This document shows, piece after piece, positions 1 through 10,571 of a DNA stretch of 64,000 nt. The stretch covers positions 1 through 64,000 of the forward strand of contig CAUJIN010000067.1 in NCBI GenBank assembly GCA_963205495.1, written 5' to 3'. How positions within the stretch are numbered: the stretch's first letter is position 1; each line of letters begins with the position of its first letter. Under the pieces are notes generated by a model that searched no databases, was not told where the DNA came from, and saw nothing but the letters and a program-made list of their open reading frames with translations. The position numbers and the translations under genes are program-made. Origin of the DNA: Pseudomonadota bacterium (GTDB lineage Bacteria > Pseudomonadota > Gammaproteobacteria > Xanthomonadales > Xanthomonadaceae).

Positions 1-1
1 C

Positions 2-1024
2 ATACCCGCTCCGGCTGCGCCCGCACCCGCGGCTGCATCCGCGCCTGGCCCCGCGAGCGAGGCGACAGCGACGCGCACCCCACCGATCAACTTCGATGCC
101 GACGCGGTGCTGCCCTCCAAGGTGCCCTATGCCACTCCGGCAGTGCGCCTGTTCGCGCGCGAGCTGGGCGTGGACCTTGCGCAGGTGCAGGGGCGTGGAC
201 GAGATGGCCGCATCCTGCGTCAGGACGTACAGGATTTCGTCAAGGCGGCGATGACCGGCGGTGTCGTCGCTGCCGGCGGCGCGCCCGCGGGTGGTGGTCT
301 GAACCTCCTGCCCTGGCCGAAGGTGGACTTCGCCAAGTTCGGCGAAATCCAAGTCGAGCCGCTGTCGCGCATCAAGAAGATTTCCGGCGCGAACCTCGCG
401 CGCAACTGGGCGATGATCCCGCACGTGACCCAGTTCGAGCAGGCCGACATCACCGAGATGGAGGCCTTCCGCAAGAAGCTGGGCGAAGAAAACAAGGATC
501 TGCGCATCACCCCGCTGGTGTTCCAGATCAAGGCCGTGGTCGCCGCGCTCAAGCAGTTCCCGCAGTTCAACGCCTCGCTCGACGGCGACAACCTCGTCCT
601 CAAGAAGTATTTCCACATCGGCATCGCGGTGGACACGCCCAACGGTCTGGTGGTGCCGGTGCTGCGCGACTGCGACCAGAAGGGCTTCCTGCAGCTGGCG
701 GCGGAGCTGGGTGCGATCAGCAAGAAGGCGCGCGACGGCAAGCTCGGCCCGGCTGACATGAGCGGCGGCTGCTTTTCCATCTCCTCGCTCGGCGGCATCG
801 GTGGCACCAGCTTCACGCCCATCATCAACGCGCCGGAAGTGGCGATCCTGGGCGTGTCGAAGGCCGCGATGCAGCCGGTGTGGAATGGCGAAAAGTTCAA
901 GCCGCGGCTGATGCTGCCGCTCTCGCTGTCCTACGACCACCGCGTGATCGACGGCGCCGCCGCGGCCCGCTTCACCAGCTTCCTGGCCAGCCAGCTCGCC
1001 GACATCCGCCGCCTGCTGCTCTGA
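2..1024 (+). CDS. aceF: pyruvate dehydrogenase E2, dihydrolipoyl acetyltransferase (5' end outside window)
   Basis: Transfers the acetyl group from lipoyl-lysine to CoA in the cytoplasmic pyruvate dehydrogenase complex. The visible 340 residues open inside an Ala/Pro-rich linker (about 1-30). The peripheral subunit-binding domain follows (about 40-85), then a second Ala/Gly linker and the CoA-acyltransferase domain. The catalytic motif DHRVIDG lies near the C terminus, with the active-site His at about visible residue 313 and Asp four residues later. The N-terminal lipoyl domain(s) must lie upstream of base 1. lpdA follows 66 bases downstream on the same strand, the usual aceEF-lpdA order. 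The frame is open to the window edge, so no start is assigned. Confidence 0.96.
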   Translation: MPAPAAPAPAAASAPGPASEATATRTPPINFDADAVLPSKVPYATPAVRLFARELGVDLAQVQGRGRDGRILRQDVQDFVKAAMTGGVVAAGGAPAGGGLNLLPWPKVDFAKFGEIQVEPLSRIKKISGANLARNWAMIPHVTQFEQADITEMEAFRKKLGEENKDLRITPLVFQIKAVVAALKQFPQFNASLDGDNLVLKKYFHIGIAVDTPNGLVVPVLRDCDQKGFLQLAAELGAISKKARDGKLGPADMSGGCFSISSLGGIGGTSFTPIINAPEVAILGVSKAAMQPVWNGEKFKPRLMLPLSLSYDHRVIDGAAAARFTSFLASQLADIRRLLL

Positions 1025-1090
1025 CCGACACCGCGCGCGGCGCATCGCCGCGCGCCTGCCTACACGCAACACGCTTTTTGAGGAGCCCTC

Positions 1091-2884
1091 ATGGCACGCA
1101 TCGAGATCGCAGTCCCGGATATTGGCGACCACGCCGGCGTACCGGTGATCGAGCTGCTGGTCGCACCCGGCGACACCGTGGGCAAGGACCAGGGCCTGGT
1201 CACGCTGGAATCGGCCAAGGCCACCATGGAAGTTCCCTCGCCCGAGGCCGGCACCGTGGTCGAGCTTCGGGTGAAGCTGGGTGACACGGTTTCCGAAGGC
1301 GCGGTGATCGCGGTGCTGGAAACCGCCGCCGCGCCGCCGCCGGCCGCACCGGCGTCCAAGCCGCCGGTAACACCTTCCCATCGCGCACCCGCCGAACCCT
1401 CCGCGCCCGCACCCAAGCCCGCCGCTGCCGCCGGCAGAAGCAGCGGCGCGCCGGCCGACATCGAGTGCGCGCTGGTGGTGCTGGGCGCAGGCCCAGGCGG
1501 CTACACCGCCGCCTTCCGCGCCGCCGACCTCGGCATGGACGTGGTGCTGATCGAACGCTACGCCACGCTCGGCGGCGTCTGCCTCAACGTCGGCTGCATC
1601 CCCTCCAAGGCGCTGCTGCACGCCGCCAGCGTGATCGACCACGCCGCACACGGTGCCGAGCTGGGCATCAGCTTCGCGCCGCCGAAGATCGACGTGGACG
1701 CGCTGCGCGGCTACAAGGAAAAGGTCGTCGGCCAGCTCACAAAGGGTCTGGCCGGCATGGCCAAGCAGCGCAAGGTGCGCGTGGAGCAGGGCACCGGCCG
1801 CTTCGTTTCGCCCAACGAGATCGAAGTTTCCGGCGCGGACGGAAGCACCCGTCTGCTGCGCTTCGGGCAGGCCATCATCGCCGCCGGCTCGCAGGCGGTG
1901 AAGCTGCCGATGTTCCCCTGGGACGATCCGCGCATCATGGATTCCACCGATGCGCTCGCGCTGGCGGATGTTCCCAAGCGGCTGCTGGTGGTGGGCGGCG
2001 GGATCATCGGCCTGGAAATGGCCACGGTGTACCGCGCGCTGGGAAGCGAAGTCACCGTAGTCGAGTTCATGGATCAGCTCATCCCCGGTGCCGACGCCGA
2101 CCTCGTGCGACCGCTGGCCGCGCGCCTCAAGGCGCAGGGCGTCACGGTCCATCTCAAGACCAAAGCCGCCACGGTCAAGGCCACGAAGAAGGCCGTCACC
2201 GTCGGCTTCCAGGCCGCCAGCGAGGGCGAGAAGCCGGCGCTGGAGTCGGGCGACTACGACCGCGTGCTGGTGGCCGTGGGCCGCGCGCCGAACGGCGCGA
2301 AGATCAACGCCGCCGCCGCCGGCGTCGAGGTGACCGAGCGCGGCTTCATAGCGGTGGACCGGCAGATGCGCACCAACGTGCCGCACATCTTCGCCATCGG
2401 CGACATCGTCGGGAACCCGATGCTGGCGCACAAGGCCAGCCACGAGGCCAAGCTGGCGGCCGAAGTCGCGGCTGGCGAGAAGCGCGAGTGGGTTGCCCGC
2501 GTGATTCCCTCGGTGGCCTACACCGATCCGGAAATCGCCTGGGTCGGCGTCACCGAAACCGAAGCCCGCGCCAAGGGCCTCACGGTCGGCGTCGGCAAGT
2601 TCCCCTGGGCCGCATCGGGTCGGGCCATCGGCATCGGCCGCACCGAGGGCTTCACCAAGCTGGTGTTCGACGAGGAAACCGAGCGCGTCATCGGCGGCGG
2701 CATCGTCGGCCCCAACGCCGGCGAGCTGATCGGCGAGATCGCGCTCGCCATCGAGATGGGTGCCGAAGCCGCCGACATCGCCGCCACCATCCACCCGCAC
2801 CCGACCCTCAACGAATCGGTGGCGATGGCGGCGGAGATGTACGAAGGCACCATCACCGACCTGATTGCACCGAAGAAGAAGTAG
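1091..2884 (+). CDS. lpdA: dihydrolipoyl dehydrogenase (E3) with N-terminal lipoyl domain
   Basis: Reoxidises dihydrolipoamide with NAD+ in the pyruvate dehydrogenase complex. The 597-residue protein is about 120 longer than a plain E3. Residues 1-80 form a biotinyl-lipoyl domain with the lipoylation lysine at about 43 (ESAKATMEV). A Pro/Ala linker covers about 80-120. The flavoprotein part has the FAD motif GAGPGG (132-137), the redox-active disulfide C164/C169 in GGVCLNVGCIPSK, and the C-terminal HPHPTLNES active-site loop. GAGGAG lies nine bases before the ATG. A lipoyl domain fused to E3 is known in Neisseria, Ralstonia and xanthomonads, so it supports the proposed lineage. Confidence 0.97.
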   Translation: MARIEIAVPDIGDHAGVPVIELLVAPGDTVGKDQGLVTLESAKATMEVPSPEAGTVVELRVKLGDTVSEGAVIAVLETAAAPPPAAPASKPPVTPSHRAPAEPSAPAPKPAAAAGRSSGAPADIECALVVLGAGPGGYTAAFRAADLGMDVVLIERYATLGGVCLNVGCIPSKALLHAASVIDHAAHGAELGISFAPPKIDVDALRGYKEKVVGQLTKGLAGMAKQRKVRVEQGTGRFVSPNEIEVSGADGSTRLLRFGQAIIAAGSQAVKLPMFPWDDPRIMDSTDALALADVPKRLLVVGGGIIGLEMATVYRALGSEVTVVEFMDQLIPGADADLVRPLAARLKAQGVTVHLKTKAATVKATKKAVTVGFQAASEGEKPALESGDYDRVLVAVGRAPNGAKINAAAAGVEVTERGFIAVDRQMRTNVPHIFAIGDIVGNPMLAHKASHEAKLAAEVAAGEKREWVARVIPSVAYTDPEIAWVGVTETEARAKGLTVGVGKFPWAASGRAIGIGRTEGFTKLVFDEETERVIGGGIVGPNAGELIGEIALAIEMGAEAADIAATIHPHPTLNESVAMAAEMYEGTITDLIAPKKK

Positions 2885-2959
2885 AGTCGCGCGCCGCTCC
2901 GGAACGAATCCGCGCCGGATTACGGCGCGTGGCCGAAACGGGCATGCCCGACCGTACGC

Positions 2960-3151
2960 TCACGCCACCACCGCATGGCGGCGCGCCTCGATGCGCTTCC
3001 ATACCTTCTCGTGTAGATGGAACACCACGGTGTTGCAGGCCGGCTCGACCAGGGCAATGGTGCCGCCGATCAGCCAGCTGCCGGTCACCAGCCAGCCGAC
3101 CGTGAGGGCAACGCTGAAATGCAGGATGGCGAAGCTTGCGGTCTTGGCCAT
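2960..3151 (-). CDS. DUF2061 small membrane protein, probably Fur-regulated
   Basis: A 63-residue protein matching the DUF2061 family of small predicted inner-membrane proteins. It has one or two hydrophobic stretches (about residues 6-40) and the family pattern ending in HLHEKVWKRI. The biochemical role of the family is unknown. The start is supported by AAGGTG seven bases upstream. A near-consensus Fur box covers the apparent promoter just upstream (3169-3187), implying iron-dependent repression. The gene converges on lpdA with 75 bases between them and stands alone. Confidence 0.85.
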   Translation of the reverse strand: MAKTASFAILHFSVALTVGWLVTGSWLIGGTIALVEPACNTVVFHLHEKVWKRIEARRHAVVA

Positions 3152-3168
3152 GGCGGCACCTTGTTGAT

Positions 3169-3187
3169 GCGAATGATTCTCATCATC
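3169..3187 (-). promoter_or_regulatory. Fur box upstream of the DUF2061 gene
   Basis: On the minus strand this 19-mer reads GATGATGAGAATCATTCGC. It matches the classical Fur consensus GATAATGATAATCATTATC at 15 of 19 positions. It ends 17 bases before the DUF2061 start codon and overlaps the proposed -10 hexamer, as expected for a repressor site. Confidence 0.7.
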
Positions 3188-3209
3188 GCACCAAACAGGG
3201 CAAAGTCAA
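3182..3209 (-). promoter_or_regulatory. promoter of the DUF2061 gene
   Basis: On the minus strand a -35 hexamer TTGACT (3204-3209) is separated by 16 bases from GATGAT (3182-3187), a 4-of-6 match to the -10 consensus. The Fur box covers the -10. The predicted leader is about 25 bases. Confidence 0.5.
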
Positions 3210-3254
3210 GCCCCGGTCCGGCCCGGCCGCGAAACCCCGCTCGCGCGCCGTCGA

Positions 3255-4640
3255 TCACGCCGCCGGCAGCACCTTGCCCGGATTGAGGATGCCGTCGGGA
3301 TCGAGCGCCGCCTTCACCGCGCGCATGGCCGCCAGCGTCGGCACATCGAAGGCGCGGGTCATGTAGTCGCGCTTGGCGGTGCCGATGCCGTGTTCGCCCG
3401 AAAGCGTGCCACCCAGCGCCAGCACGAGCTCGAAGAGCTGCGGCAGCGCGGCCTGCGCGCGGGCGCTTTCGTCGGCATCGTCGGGGTGATAGAGGATATT
3501 GACGTGCAGGTTGCCGTTGCCGGCGTGGCCAAAGCTGACGATGGGAAGCCGCGCCCGCTGCGCCAGCGCCTCCACCCCGGCCACCAGGGTCGGGATGCGC
3601 GAGACGGGAACGACCACGTCCTCGTTGATCTTGCCCGGCGCGATGGAGCGCAGCGCGGGCGAGAGCGCGCGGCGTGCGGCCCAGAGCCGGTCGCGCGCGA
3701 GGCCGTCGAGCGCCACGTCGAGCGAAAGCAGCCCGTCGCCTTCGGCCGCCGCGCCCAGGGCCGTCAGCGCGAGCGGCAGAGTGTCCTCATCGCCGTCGGC
3801 TTCGATCATCAGCATCGCGCCGGCCTCGGGCAGGTCGCTGCCATCGCGGCGCAACAGGTTGATCGCGCGCGCGTCGATGAATTCCAGCATCGCCGGCCCC
3901 TGCGGCTGGCGCATCAGGCGCGAGACGGCATCCGCCGCCGCACCCGCATCCCGATAGAAGGCGCGCAGGGTGGCCTGCTGCGCCGGCCGTGGGACCAGCC
4001 GCAGGGTGGCTTCCACGATCAGCGCCAGCGTGCCCTCGCTGCCCACGATGAGGCGCGTGAGGTCGAAGCCGGTGGAGTTCTTGGTCCACGGCCCACCGCA
4101 GCGGACGATATCGCCCGCACCGGTCACCGCGACCAGGCCGAGCACGCTGTCGCGCGTGGCACCGTACTTCACCGCGCGCGGGCCGCCGGCGTTGGTCGCC
4201 AGGTTGCCGCCCACGGTGCAGCGTTCGAAGCTCGAGGGATCCGGCGGCCAGAACAGGCCGTGCGGCTGCAGCGCCTGCTGCAGGTCGCCATTGACGACGC
4301 CCGGCTGCACCACGGCGCAGCGGTCCCGCGGGCGGATGGCGAGGATGCGGTCCATGCGCGCGAACGACACCACGATGCCGCCGTCGAACGGCACCGCGCC
4401 CGCCGCCGTTCCCGTCCCCGCGCCGCGCGCGACGAGGGGCACGCGATGCGCGCGGCAGGCGCGCACGAGGGCGGCGACCTGTCCGGCGTTTTCGGGAAGC
4501 GCCACCGCATCGGGCATCGCCCACTGGCGCGAGTCGTCCTCGCCGTGCGCGCGCCGCGCGGCCTCGTCGGCGCGCCAGCCGTCCGGCCCCAGCAGGGCGG
4601 AAAGTTCGGCGGCAAGGGAGGAAGGCAGGTCGCGCGGCAT
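3255..4640 (-). CDS. FAD-binding 2-hydroxyacid dehydrogenase (GlcD / D-lactate dehydrogenase type)
   Basis: Oxidises a 2-hydroxy acid such as glycolate or D-lactate, probably passing electrons to quinone or cytochrome c. The 461-residue protein has an N-terminal FAD_binding_4 domain (GGNLATNAGG loop at about 140) and a C-terminal FAD-oxidase_C domain with GHAGNGNLH and GEHGIGTAKR, both diagnostic of the GlcD/Dld family. Substrate cannot be told from sequence. I chose the ATG at 4640 over upstream in-frame codons because homology begins just after it and TACAAT ends six bases before it, implying a leaderless transcript. It is divergent from prpF. Confidence 0.9.
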   Translation of the reverse strand: MPRDLPSSLAAELSALLGPDGWRADEAARRAHGEDDSRQWAMPDAVALPENAGQVAALVRACRAHRVPLVARGAGTGTAAGAVPFDGGIVVSFARMDRILAIRPRDRCAVVQPGVVNGDLQQALQPHGLFWPPDPSSFERCTVGGNLATNAGGPRAVKYGATRDSVLGLVAVTGAGDIVRCGGPWTKNSTGFDLTRLIVGSEGTLALIVEATLRLVPRPAQQATLRAFYRDAGAAADAVSRLMRQPQGPAMLEFIDARAINLLRRDGSDLPEAGAMLMIEADGDEDTLPLALTALGAAAEGDGLLSLDVALDGLARDRLWAARRALSPALRSIAPGKINEDVVVPVSRIPTLVAGVEALAQRARLPIVSFGHAGNGNLHVNILYHPDDADESARAQAALPQLFELVLALGGTLSGEHGIGTAKRDYMTRAFDVPTLAAMRAVKAALDPDGILNPGKVLPAA

Positions 4641-4646
4641 GGGGGC

Positions 4647-4652
4647 ATTGTA
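4647..4652 (-). promoter_or_regulatory. -10 element six bases before a start codon (leaderless candidate)
   Basis: TACAAT on the minus strand ends six bases upstream of the ATG at 4640, so transcription would begin at or next to the A of the start codon. No convincing -35 hexamer is visible 17 bases further upstream. Confidence 0.45.
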
Positions 4653-4731
4653 GGGCGCGGCCGGCACCGCATCGCCCATCGCGCCGCGCGATGGCAAGAT
4701 GACGCGCCCCGATTTCCCCGAGAGCCGTTCG

Positions 4732-5937
4732 ATGACTCCTGCGCCCCAGCTCCGCATCCCCGCCACCTACATGCGCGGCGGCACCTCCAAGGGCGTGTTC
4801 TTCCGGCTGGAGGACCTGCCCGAGGCCTGCCGCGCGCCGGGGCGCGCGCGGGACCGGCTGTTCCAGCGGGTCATCGGTTCGCCCGATCCCTACGGCAAGC
4901 AGACCGACGGCATGGGCGGCGCGACCTCCTCCACCAGCAAGTGCGTGATCGTCTCGCCGGCCACGGTGCCGGGGCACGACGTGGACTATCTCTACGGCCA
5001 GGTCAGCATCGACGCGGACTTCGTGGACTGGTCGGGCAACTGCGGCAACCTCTCCACCGCGGCGGGCGCGTTCGCGATCCACGCGGGCTACGTCGATGCG
5101 GCGAAGATTCCGCAGGACGGCATCTGCACGGTGCGGATCTGGCAGGCCAACATCGGCAAGACCATCGTCGCACACGTCCCGATCAGCGGCGGGCAGGTGC
5201 AGGAAAGCGGCGATTTCGCGCTGGATGGGGTGACCTTCCCCGCCGCCGAGATCGTGCTGGAGTTCCTCGATCCGGCCGACGAGGGAGAAGCCGGCGGCGC
5301 GATGTTCCCCACGGGAAACCTGGTCGATCTGCTGGACGTGGCGGGCGTCGGCCAGCTGCCCGCGACGCTGATCACCGCGGGCATTCCGACGGTGTTCGTG
5401 AACGCGGCCGACATCGGTTTCGACGGCACCGAGCTGCAGCCGGCGATCAACGAGGATCGCGCCGCGCTGGCGAAGCTGGAGGCAATCCGCGTCGCGGGGG
5501 CGCTGCGCATGGGCCTCATCCGCACGCCCGAGGAAGCCGCCACGCGCCAGCACACACCCAAGGTCGCCTTCGTGGCACCGGCGAAGGACTATGTCGCCAG
5601 CAGCGGCAGGAAAATCGCCGCCTCGGACATCGACCTCAACGTGCGCGCAGTGTCGATGGGCAAGTTGCACCACGCCATGATGGGCACCGCGTCGGTAGCC
5701 ATCGCCACCGCGGCGGCGGTGCCGGGCACCCTCGTCAACCTCGCCGCCGGCGGCGGCGCGCGCGATGCGGTGCGCTTCGGGCACCCCTCGGGCACGCTGC
5801 GCGTGGGAGCTTCCGTGGCGGAAGTGGACGGCCGGTGGACCGTGACCCGCGCGGTGATGAGCCGCAGCGCGCGCATCCTGATGGAAGGCGCGGTGCGGGT
5901 TCCGGTGGAACAGGTTCAGGCAGTGTCGGGGGCGTAG
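4732..5937 (+). CDS. prpF: PrpF-family isomerase (2-methylaconitate cis-trans isomerase type)
   Basis: PrpF isomerises 2-methylaconitate in the AcnD-dependent 2-methylcitrate cycle of propionate catabolism. The 401-residue protein has the family start YMRGGTSKGVFF, then GGATSSTSKC at about 65-75 and the GNCGNLS loop at about 105-111. These features are typical of the diaminopimelate-epimerase-like PrpF fold. The ATG at 4732 gives the usual N terminus; an ATG 33 bases upstream is possible. No prpB, prpC or acnD is nearby, so the gene may serve another tricarboxylate (related proteins act as 4-oxalomesaconate tautomerases). A hairpin overlaps its stop codon. Confidence 0.88.
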   Translation: MTPAPQLRIPATYMRGGTSKGVFFRLEDLPEACRAPGRARDRLFQRVIGSPDPYGKQTDGMGGATSSTSKCVIVSPATVPGHDVDYLYGQVSIDADFVDWSGNCGNLSTAAGAFAIHAGYVDAAKIPQDGICTVRIWQANIGKTIVAHVPISGGQVQESGDFALDGVTFPAAEIVLEFLDPADEGEAGGAMFPTGNLVDLLDVAGVGQLPATLITAGIPTVFVNAADIGFDGTELQPAINEDRAALAKLEAIRVAGALRMGLIRTPEEAATRQHTPKVAFVAPAKDYVASSGRKIAASDIDLNVRAVSMGKLHHAMMGTASVAIATAAAVPGTLVNLAAGGGARDAVRFGHPSGTLRVGASVAEVDGRWTVTRAVMSRSARILMEGAVRVPVEQVQAVSGA

Positions 5938-5944
5938 CCCCGAC
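5925..5944 (+). terminator. terminator-like hairpin overlapping the prpF stop codon
   Basis: A perfect 7-bp stem (GTCGGGG / CCCCGAC) encloses a six-base loop that contains the prpF TAG. There is no T-run after it, so it may be a Rho-assisted or mRNA-stabilising hairpin. Confidence 0.45.
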
Positions 5945-6026
5945 CTACGAGCCGCCTCCGTAGCCATGCGCGCCGCCGCGCGTGGCGCACCGCCGCAGGT
6001 CGGCCCTGCGTGGCCGACGGCGCGCT

Positions 6027-6902
6027 TCAGGCTTCCAGCGGGAATCCGGCCTTGCGCAGCTCGTGGCGGGCCTGGTCGAAGCCGGTGGCGGGAACGAAGG
6101 CATCGCCGCGGTCGGCCAGTTCGTCCCAGCGCGCGAGGATCTGCTCGGCGGTGGCCGCTTCGCCCAGCGCGATGCCCTGGGTCAGGGCGATATAGGCCAG
6201 CTCGTAGCCGCCGGCACCGGCGCTGAGGATGGCGCGGTTGGGCGCGTTTTCGCTGACCAGGGCCAGCACCGCGGGGCTGACCAGCTCGGGCTTGAACTGC
6301 GCGAGCTGATGCGCCGGCAGGATGCCTTCCATCATCCGGGTGGCACCGGTCGGGGCCAGGCAGTTGACGCGCACATTGTTCTTCTCACCCTCGATGCCCA
6401 GGGTCTGCATCAGGCCGACCAGGCCCATCTTGGCGGCGGCGTAGTTGGCCTGGCCGAAGTTGCCGTAAAGACCGCTGCAGGACGTGGTCATCACGATGCG
6501 GCCGTAGTTCTGCGCGCGCATGGGATTCCAGACGGCCTTGGTGCAGTGAGCTGAGCCCATCAAGTGCACGTCGAGCACGAGGCGGAAGTCGGCCAGGTCC
6601 ATCTTGGCAAAGCTCTTGTCGCGCAGGATGCCGGCATTGTTGACGAGGATGTCGATCCGGCCCCAGTCGGCGAGCACCTCGTCGACCATCGCCTGCACCG
6701 CTTCGACATCGGTGACCGAGCATTTCGCGGCGCGCGCCTGCCAGCCGGCCGCGTGGATTTCATCGACCACCGCATTGGCGGAATCGCCCATGTCGTTCAC
6801 CACGACGCGCGCGCCGCGGCTGGCCAGCAGCAGCGCGTGGGAGCGGCCCAGGCCGCCGCCGGCTCCGGTCACGATGGCTGTACGCCCGGTCAGATCGATC
6901 AT
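6027..6902 (-). CDS. short-chain dehydrogenase, MFE-2 3-hydroxyacyl-CoA dehydrogenase-like
   Basis: An NAD(P)-dependent oxidoreductase of the classical SDR family, 291 residues. The cofactor motif TGAGGGLG lies at about 11-18, the NNAG motif at about 90, and the catalytic Tyr/Lys in NYAAAK at about 155-160. The GGLGRSHALLLASRGARVVVND start and the overall length resemble the dehydrogenase unit of peroxisomal multifunctional enzyme 2 and its bacterial stand-alone relatives, which act on 3-hydroxyacyl-CoA. That substrate is inferred. The gene is 221 bases downstream of tpl on the same strand, with a strong hairpin between them, so it is probably transcribed separately. Confidence 0.85.
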   Translation of the reverse strand: MIDLTGRTAIVTGAGGGLGRSHALLLASRGARVVVNDMGDSANAVVDEIHAAGWQARAAKCSVTDVEAVQAMVDEVLADWGRIDILVNNAGILRDKSFAKMDLADFRLVLDVHLMGSAHCTKAVWNPMRAQNYGRIVMTTSCSGLYGNFGQANYAAAKMGLVGLMQTLGIEGEKNNVRVNCLAPTGATRMMEGILPAHQLAQFKPELVSPAVLALVSENAPNRAILSAGAGGYELAYIALTQGIALGEAATAEQILARWDELADRGDAFVPATGFDQARHELRKAGFPLEA

Positions 6903-7080
6903 CCGTCCATCTCCTTCAGGAAAGCCTGGCCGCGGTGCGACACCGCGCATGATGCACCGCCGCAGATTGTTGCAGTGCGGAACTTGCGAATGATAGGACC
7001 AGCCGAAGAACATTTCCTGCCTGCAAGCGTGGCGCAGCGCACAGTTGCGGGGACGCGCGCGGCGCGCCGGCGGCAGTTCA

Positions 7081-7109
7081 CCGCGCGCCCGGACGAGCCG
7101 GGCGCGCGG
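7081..7109 (-). terminator. terminator-like hairpin after tpl
   Basis: A perfect 12-bp G+C-only stem (CCGCGCGCCCGG and its complement) with a five-base loop lies 15 bases beyond the tpl stop. No T-run follows. The rest of the 6903-7123 gap shows no gene. Confidence 0.55.
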
Positions 7110-7123
7110 CGACTCCGGGATTC

Positions 7124-8669
<1,546 letters not shown>

Positions 8670-8710
8670 GGCCGGTCAAAGCGCGAAGTGCCCGCGGCAC
8701 CGGAGCGGAA

Positions 8711-9829
8711 TCAGTCGGAGCGCTCCTGCGCCAGGTATTCCCCGGACTGCATCTCGATCAGGCGGCTGACGGTTCGTTCGAACTCGTGCTCTACGCGGTG
8801 GCCGCGATAGAGCTGGTGCGGCAGGGCCGCAGCCGAGGCCACCAGCACCACGCCGCGGTCGTAGAGTTCATCGACCAGCAGCACGAAGCGGTAGGCCGCA
8901 TCTTCGCTGCTGCGGTCGAACGTCGGAATTCCGGACAGCAGCACGGTGTGGAAGCGGCGCGCGATCTCGATGTAGTCGGCCACCGCGCGCGGCCCCTCGC
9001 ACAGCGCGGCGAAATCGAACCAGACCACGCCGCCGGAACGCACGCGCACCGGGATGGTGCGCTCGTGGACTTCCAGCGCTTCCCGGCTTTCCTCTTCCGC
9101 GCCATTGCGCGCCAGCCGGGAAAAGACTTCCGCCAGCGCGGCCTCGGCAGCCTCGCCCGGCGGCGTCTGCCAGACGCTGGCACGGGTCAGCGCGCGCAGG
9201 CGATAGTCGTGCGGGCTGCGCAGTTCGCGCACCAGGCAGTGGGCCTGGATCTGGATGATGGCGGGCAGGAAAGCGGCGCGCTGCAGGCCGTCCTTGTAGA
9301 GGTTTTCCGGCGCGGTGTTGGAGGTGGTGACCAGGGTCACGCCGCGCGAGAAGAGCTGGTCGAGCAGGCGCGCCAGCAGCATGGCATCGCCGATGTCGAG
9401 CACGAAGAACTCGTCCAGGCACAGCACGCGGAATTCACGCGCGCAGTCCGCCGCGACCTGCACCAGCGGATCGGAATGCTCGCCCAGGGCGCGGATTCGC
9501 TCGTGGATTTCGCCCATGAAGTGGTGGTAGTGGAGGCGCCGCTTGGGCACGCCGGACAGGTGCGAGAAGAACAGATCCATCAGGAAGGTCTTGCCGCGCC
9601 CCACCCCACCCCACAGGTAGAGGCCGCGCACGGGAGTTTCCCCGCGCAGGCGGCGCGCCAGCTTCGTCAGCGTGCCGGCTTCCTCGCGCGCGCGCAGCGC
9701 ATGGTGGATGCGATCGAACTCCTCCAGCACCTCACGCTGCACCGGGTCGGCCTGCCACAGGTCCTGCTCCACGCCGGCCTCGTAGGCGGCAGAGGGCCGC
9801 ATCGGGGTCTGGTCGAGCGGCGGGCTCAC
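8711..9829 (-). CDS. zapE: cell division ATPase ZapE (AFG1 family)
   Basis: An AFG1-type ATPase; in E. coli ZapE associates with the Z ring and affects FtsZ bundling under stress. The 372-residue protein has Walker A GGVGRGKT (74-81), Walker B LCLDEFF (about 137-142), the AFG1 segment HYHHFM before Walker B, and the C-terminal RLIEMQSGEYL. I chose the GTG at 9829, which overlaps the preceding hydrolase stop by four bases (GTGA); an ATG at 9802 is the alternative. It is co-transcribed with the hydrolase. Confidence 0.93.
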   Translation of the reverse strand: MSPPLDQTPMRPSAAYEAGVEQDLWQADPVQREVLEEFDRIHHALRAREEAGTLTKLARRLRGETPVRGLYLWGGVGRGKTFLMDLFFSHLSGVPKRRLHYHHFMGEIHERIRALGEHSDPLVQVAADCAREFRVLCLDEFFVLDIGDAMLLARLLDQLFSRGVTLVTTSNTAPENLYKDGLQRAAFLPAIIQIQAHCLVRELRSPHDYRLRALTRASVWQTPPGEAAEAALAEVFSRLARNGAEEESREALEVHERTIPVRVRSGGVVWFDFAALCEGPRAVADYIEIARRFHTVLLSGIPTFDRSSEDAAYRFVLLVDELYDRGVVLVASAAALPHQLYRGHRVEHEFERTVSRLIEMQSGEYLAQERSD

Positions 9830-10500
9830 GCGTGGACGGGCGGCGGCAGGTTGGCGCGCACGCCGTTCTTCACCACGCCGCGCAGGTCCATCATGCGGCG
9901 GTGGAAGAAGTGTCCGGCCTCGGGCATCCGCACCAGCGCGGGCTTGTCGTCCATCGCTTCGATCCAGTCGTAGACCGCCTGCGGCTCGACCACTTCGTCG
10001 TCCTCGCCCTGGATCACCAGCCACGGAGAGGGCGGCGCGATGGCGGCGGAAAAATCCCAGCGTCCCACGGGCGGGGCCACGGAAATCATCTGCTTCACCG
10101 GCAGGTGGCGCGCACCCAGCAGGGCGACATAGCTGCCGAAGGAAAAGCCCGCCAGCCACAGCGCGTCGTTCGGACGGCTGCGGCCGACCCATTCGGCCAC
10201 CGCGAGCAGGTCCAGCGTCTCGCCGCGCCCCTCGTCGTATTCGCCGGCCGATTCGCCCACGCCGCGGAAGTTGAAGCGCACCGTAGCCAGCCCCAGCTCG
10301 CGCAGGCTGCGCGCGACCATGGTCACGACCTTGTTGTGCATGGTGCCGCCGTGCAGCGGGTGCGGGTGGCAGACCACGGCCACCCCGCGTCGCGCGTCGG
10401 CCGGCTCGGGGTGCTCGACGATCACCTCCAGCGCGCCGGCCGGTCCTGGCAGGAGCAGCGAGGCGTCGCTGTCGGGAAAGGCTTGGGGAGTCGGATTCAC
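9826..10500 (-). CDS. alpha/beta hydrolase
   Basis: A cytoplasmic serine hydrolase of 224 residues with the order expected of the DUF-type alpha/beta hydrolases of the YtfP/COG2945 group. An oxyanion-region HPHPLHGG lies at about 40, FNFRGVGES at about 75, the nucleophile elbow GFSFGS at about 112-117, an acid in QGEDDEVV at about 165, and the late His in AGHFFHR at about 197. Substrate unknown. The GTG at 10500 gives the best N terminus. A plausible -10 TATCAT lies at 10529-10534. It overlaps zapE by four bases. Confidence 0.85.
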   Translation of the reverse strand: MNPTPQAFPDSDASLLLPGPAGALEVIVEHPEPADARRGVAVVCHPHPLHGGTMHNKVVTMVARSLRELGLATVRFNFRGVGESAGEYDEGRGETLDLLAVAEWVGRSRPNDALWLAGFSFGSYVALLGARHLPVKQMISVAPPVGRWDFSAAIAPPSPWLVIQGEDDEVVEPQAVYDWIEAMDDKPALVRMPEAGHFFHRRMMDLRGVVKNGVRANLPPPVHA

Positions 10501-10571
10501 GACACCGATCCGCAGGGGGAAAAGCGCAATGATACCGGGGTCACCGCGCCGAACACACGGCGGCGCACGGA

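Noticed and set aside
3390..5963. Long plus-strand frame opposite the GlcD-type gene running on through prpF in another frame
   Set aside because: Arg/His/Gln-rich composition, no homology, and fully explained by the genes at 3255-4640 and 4732-5937.
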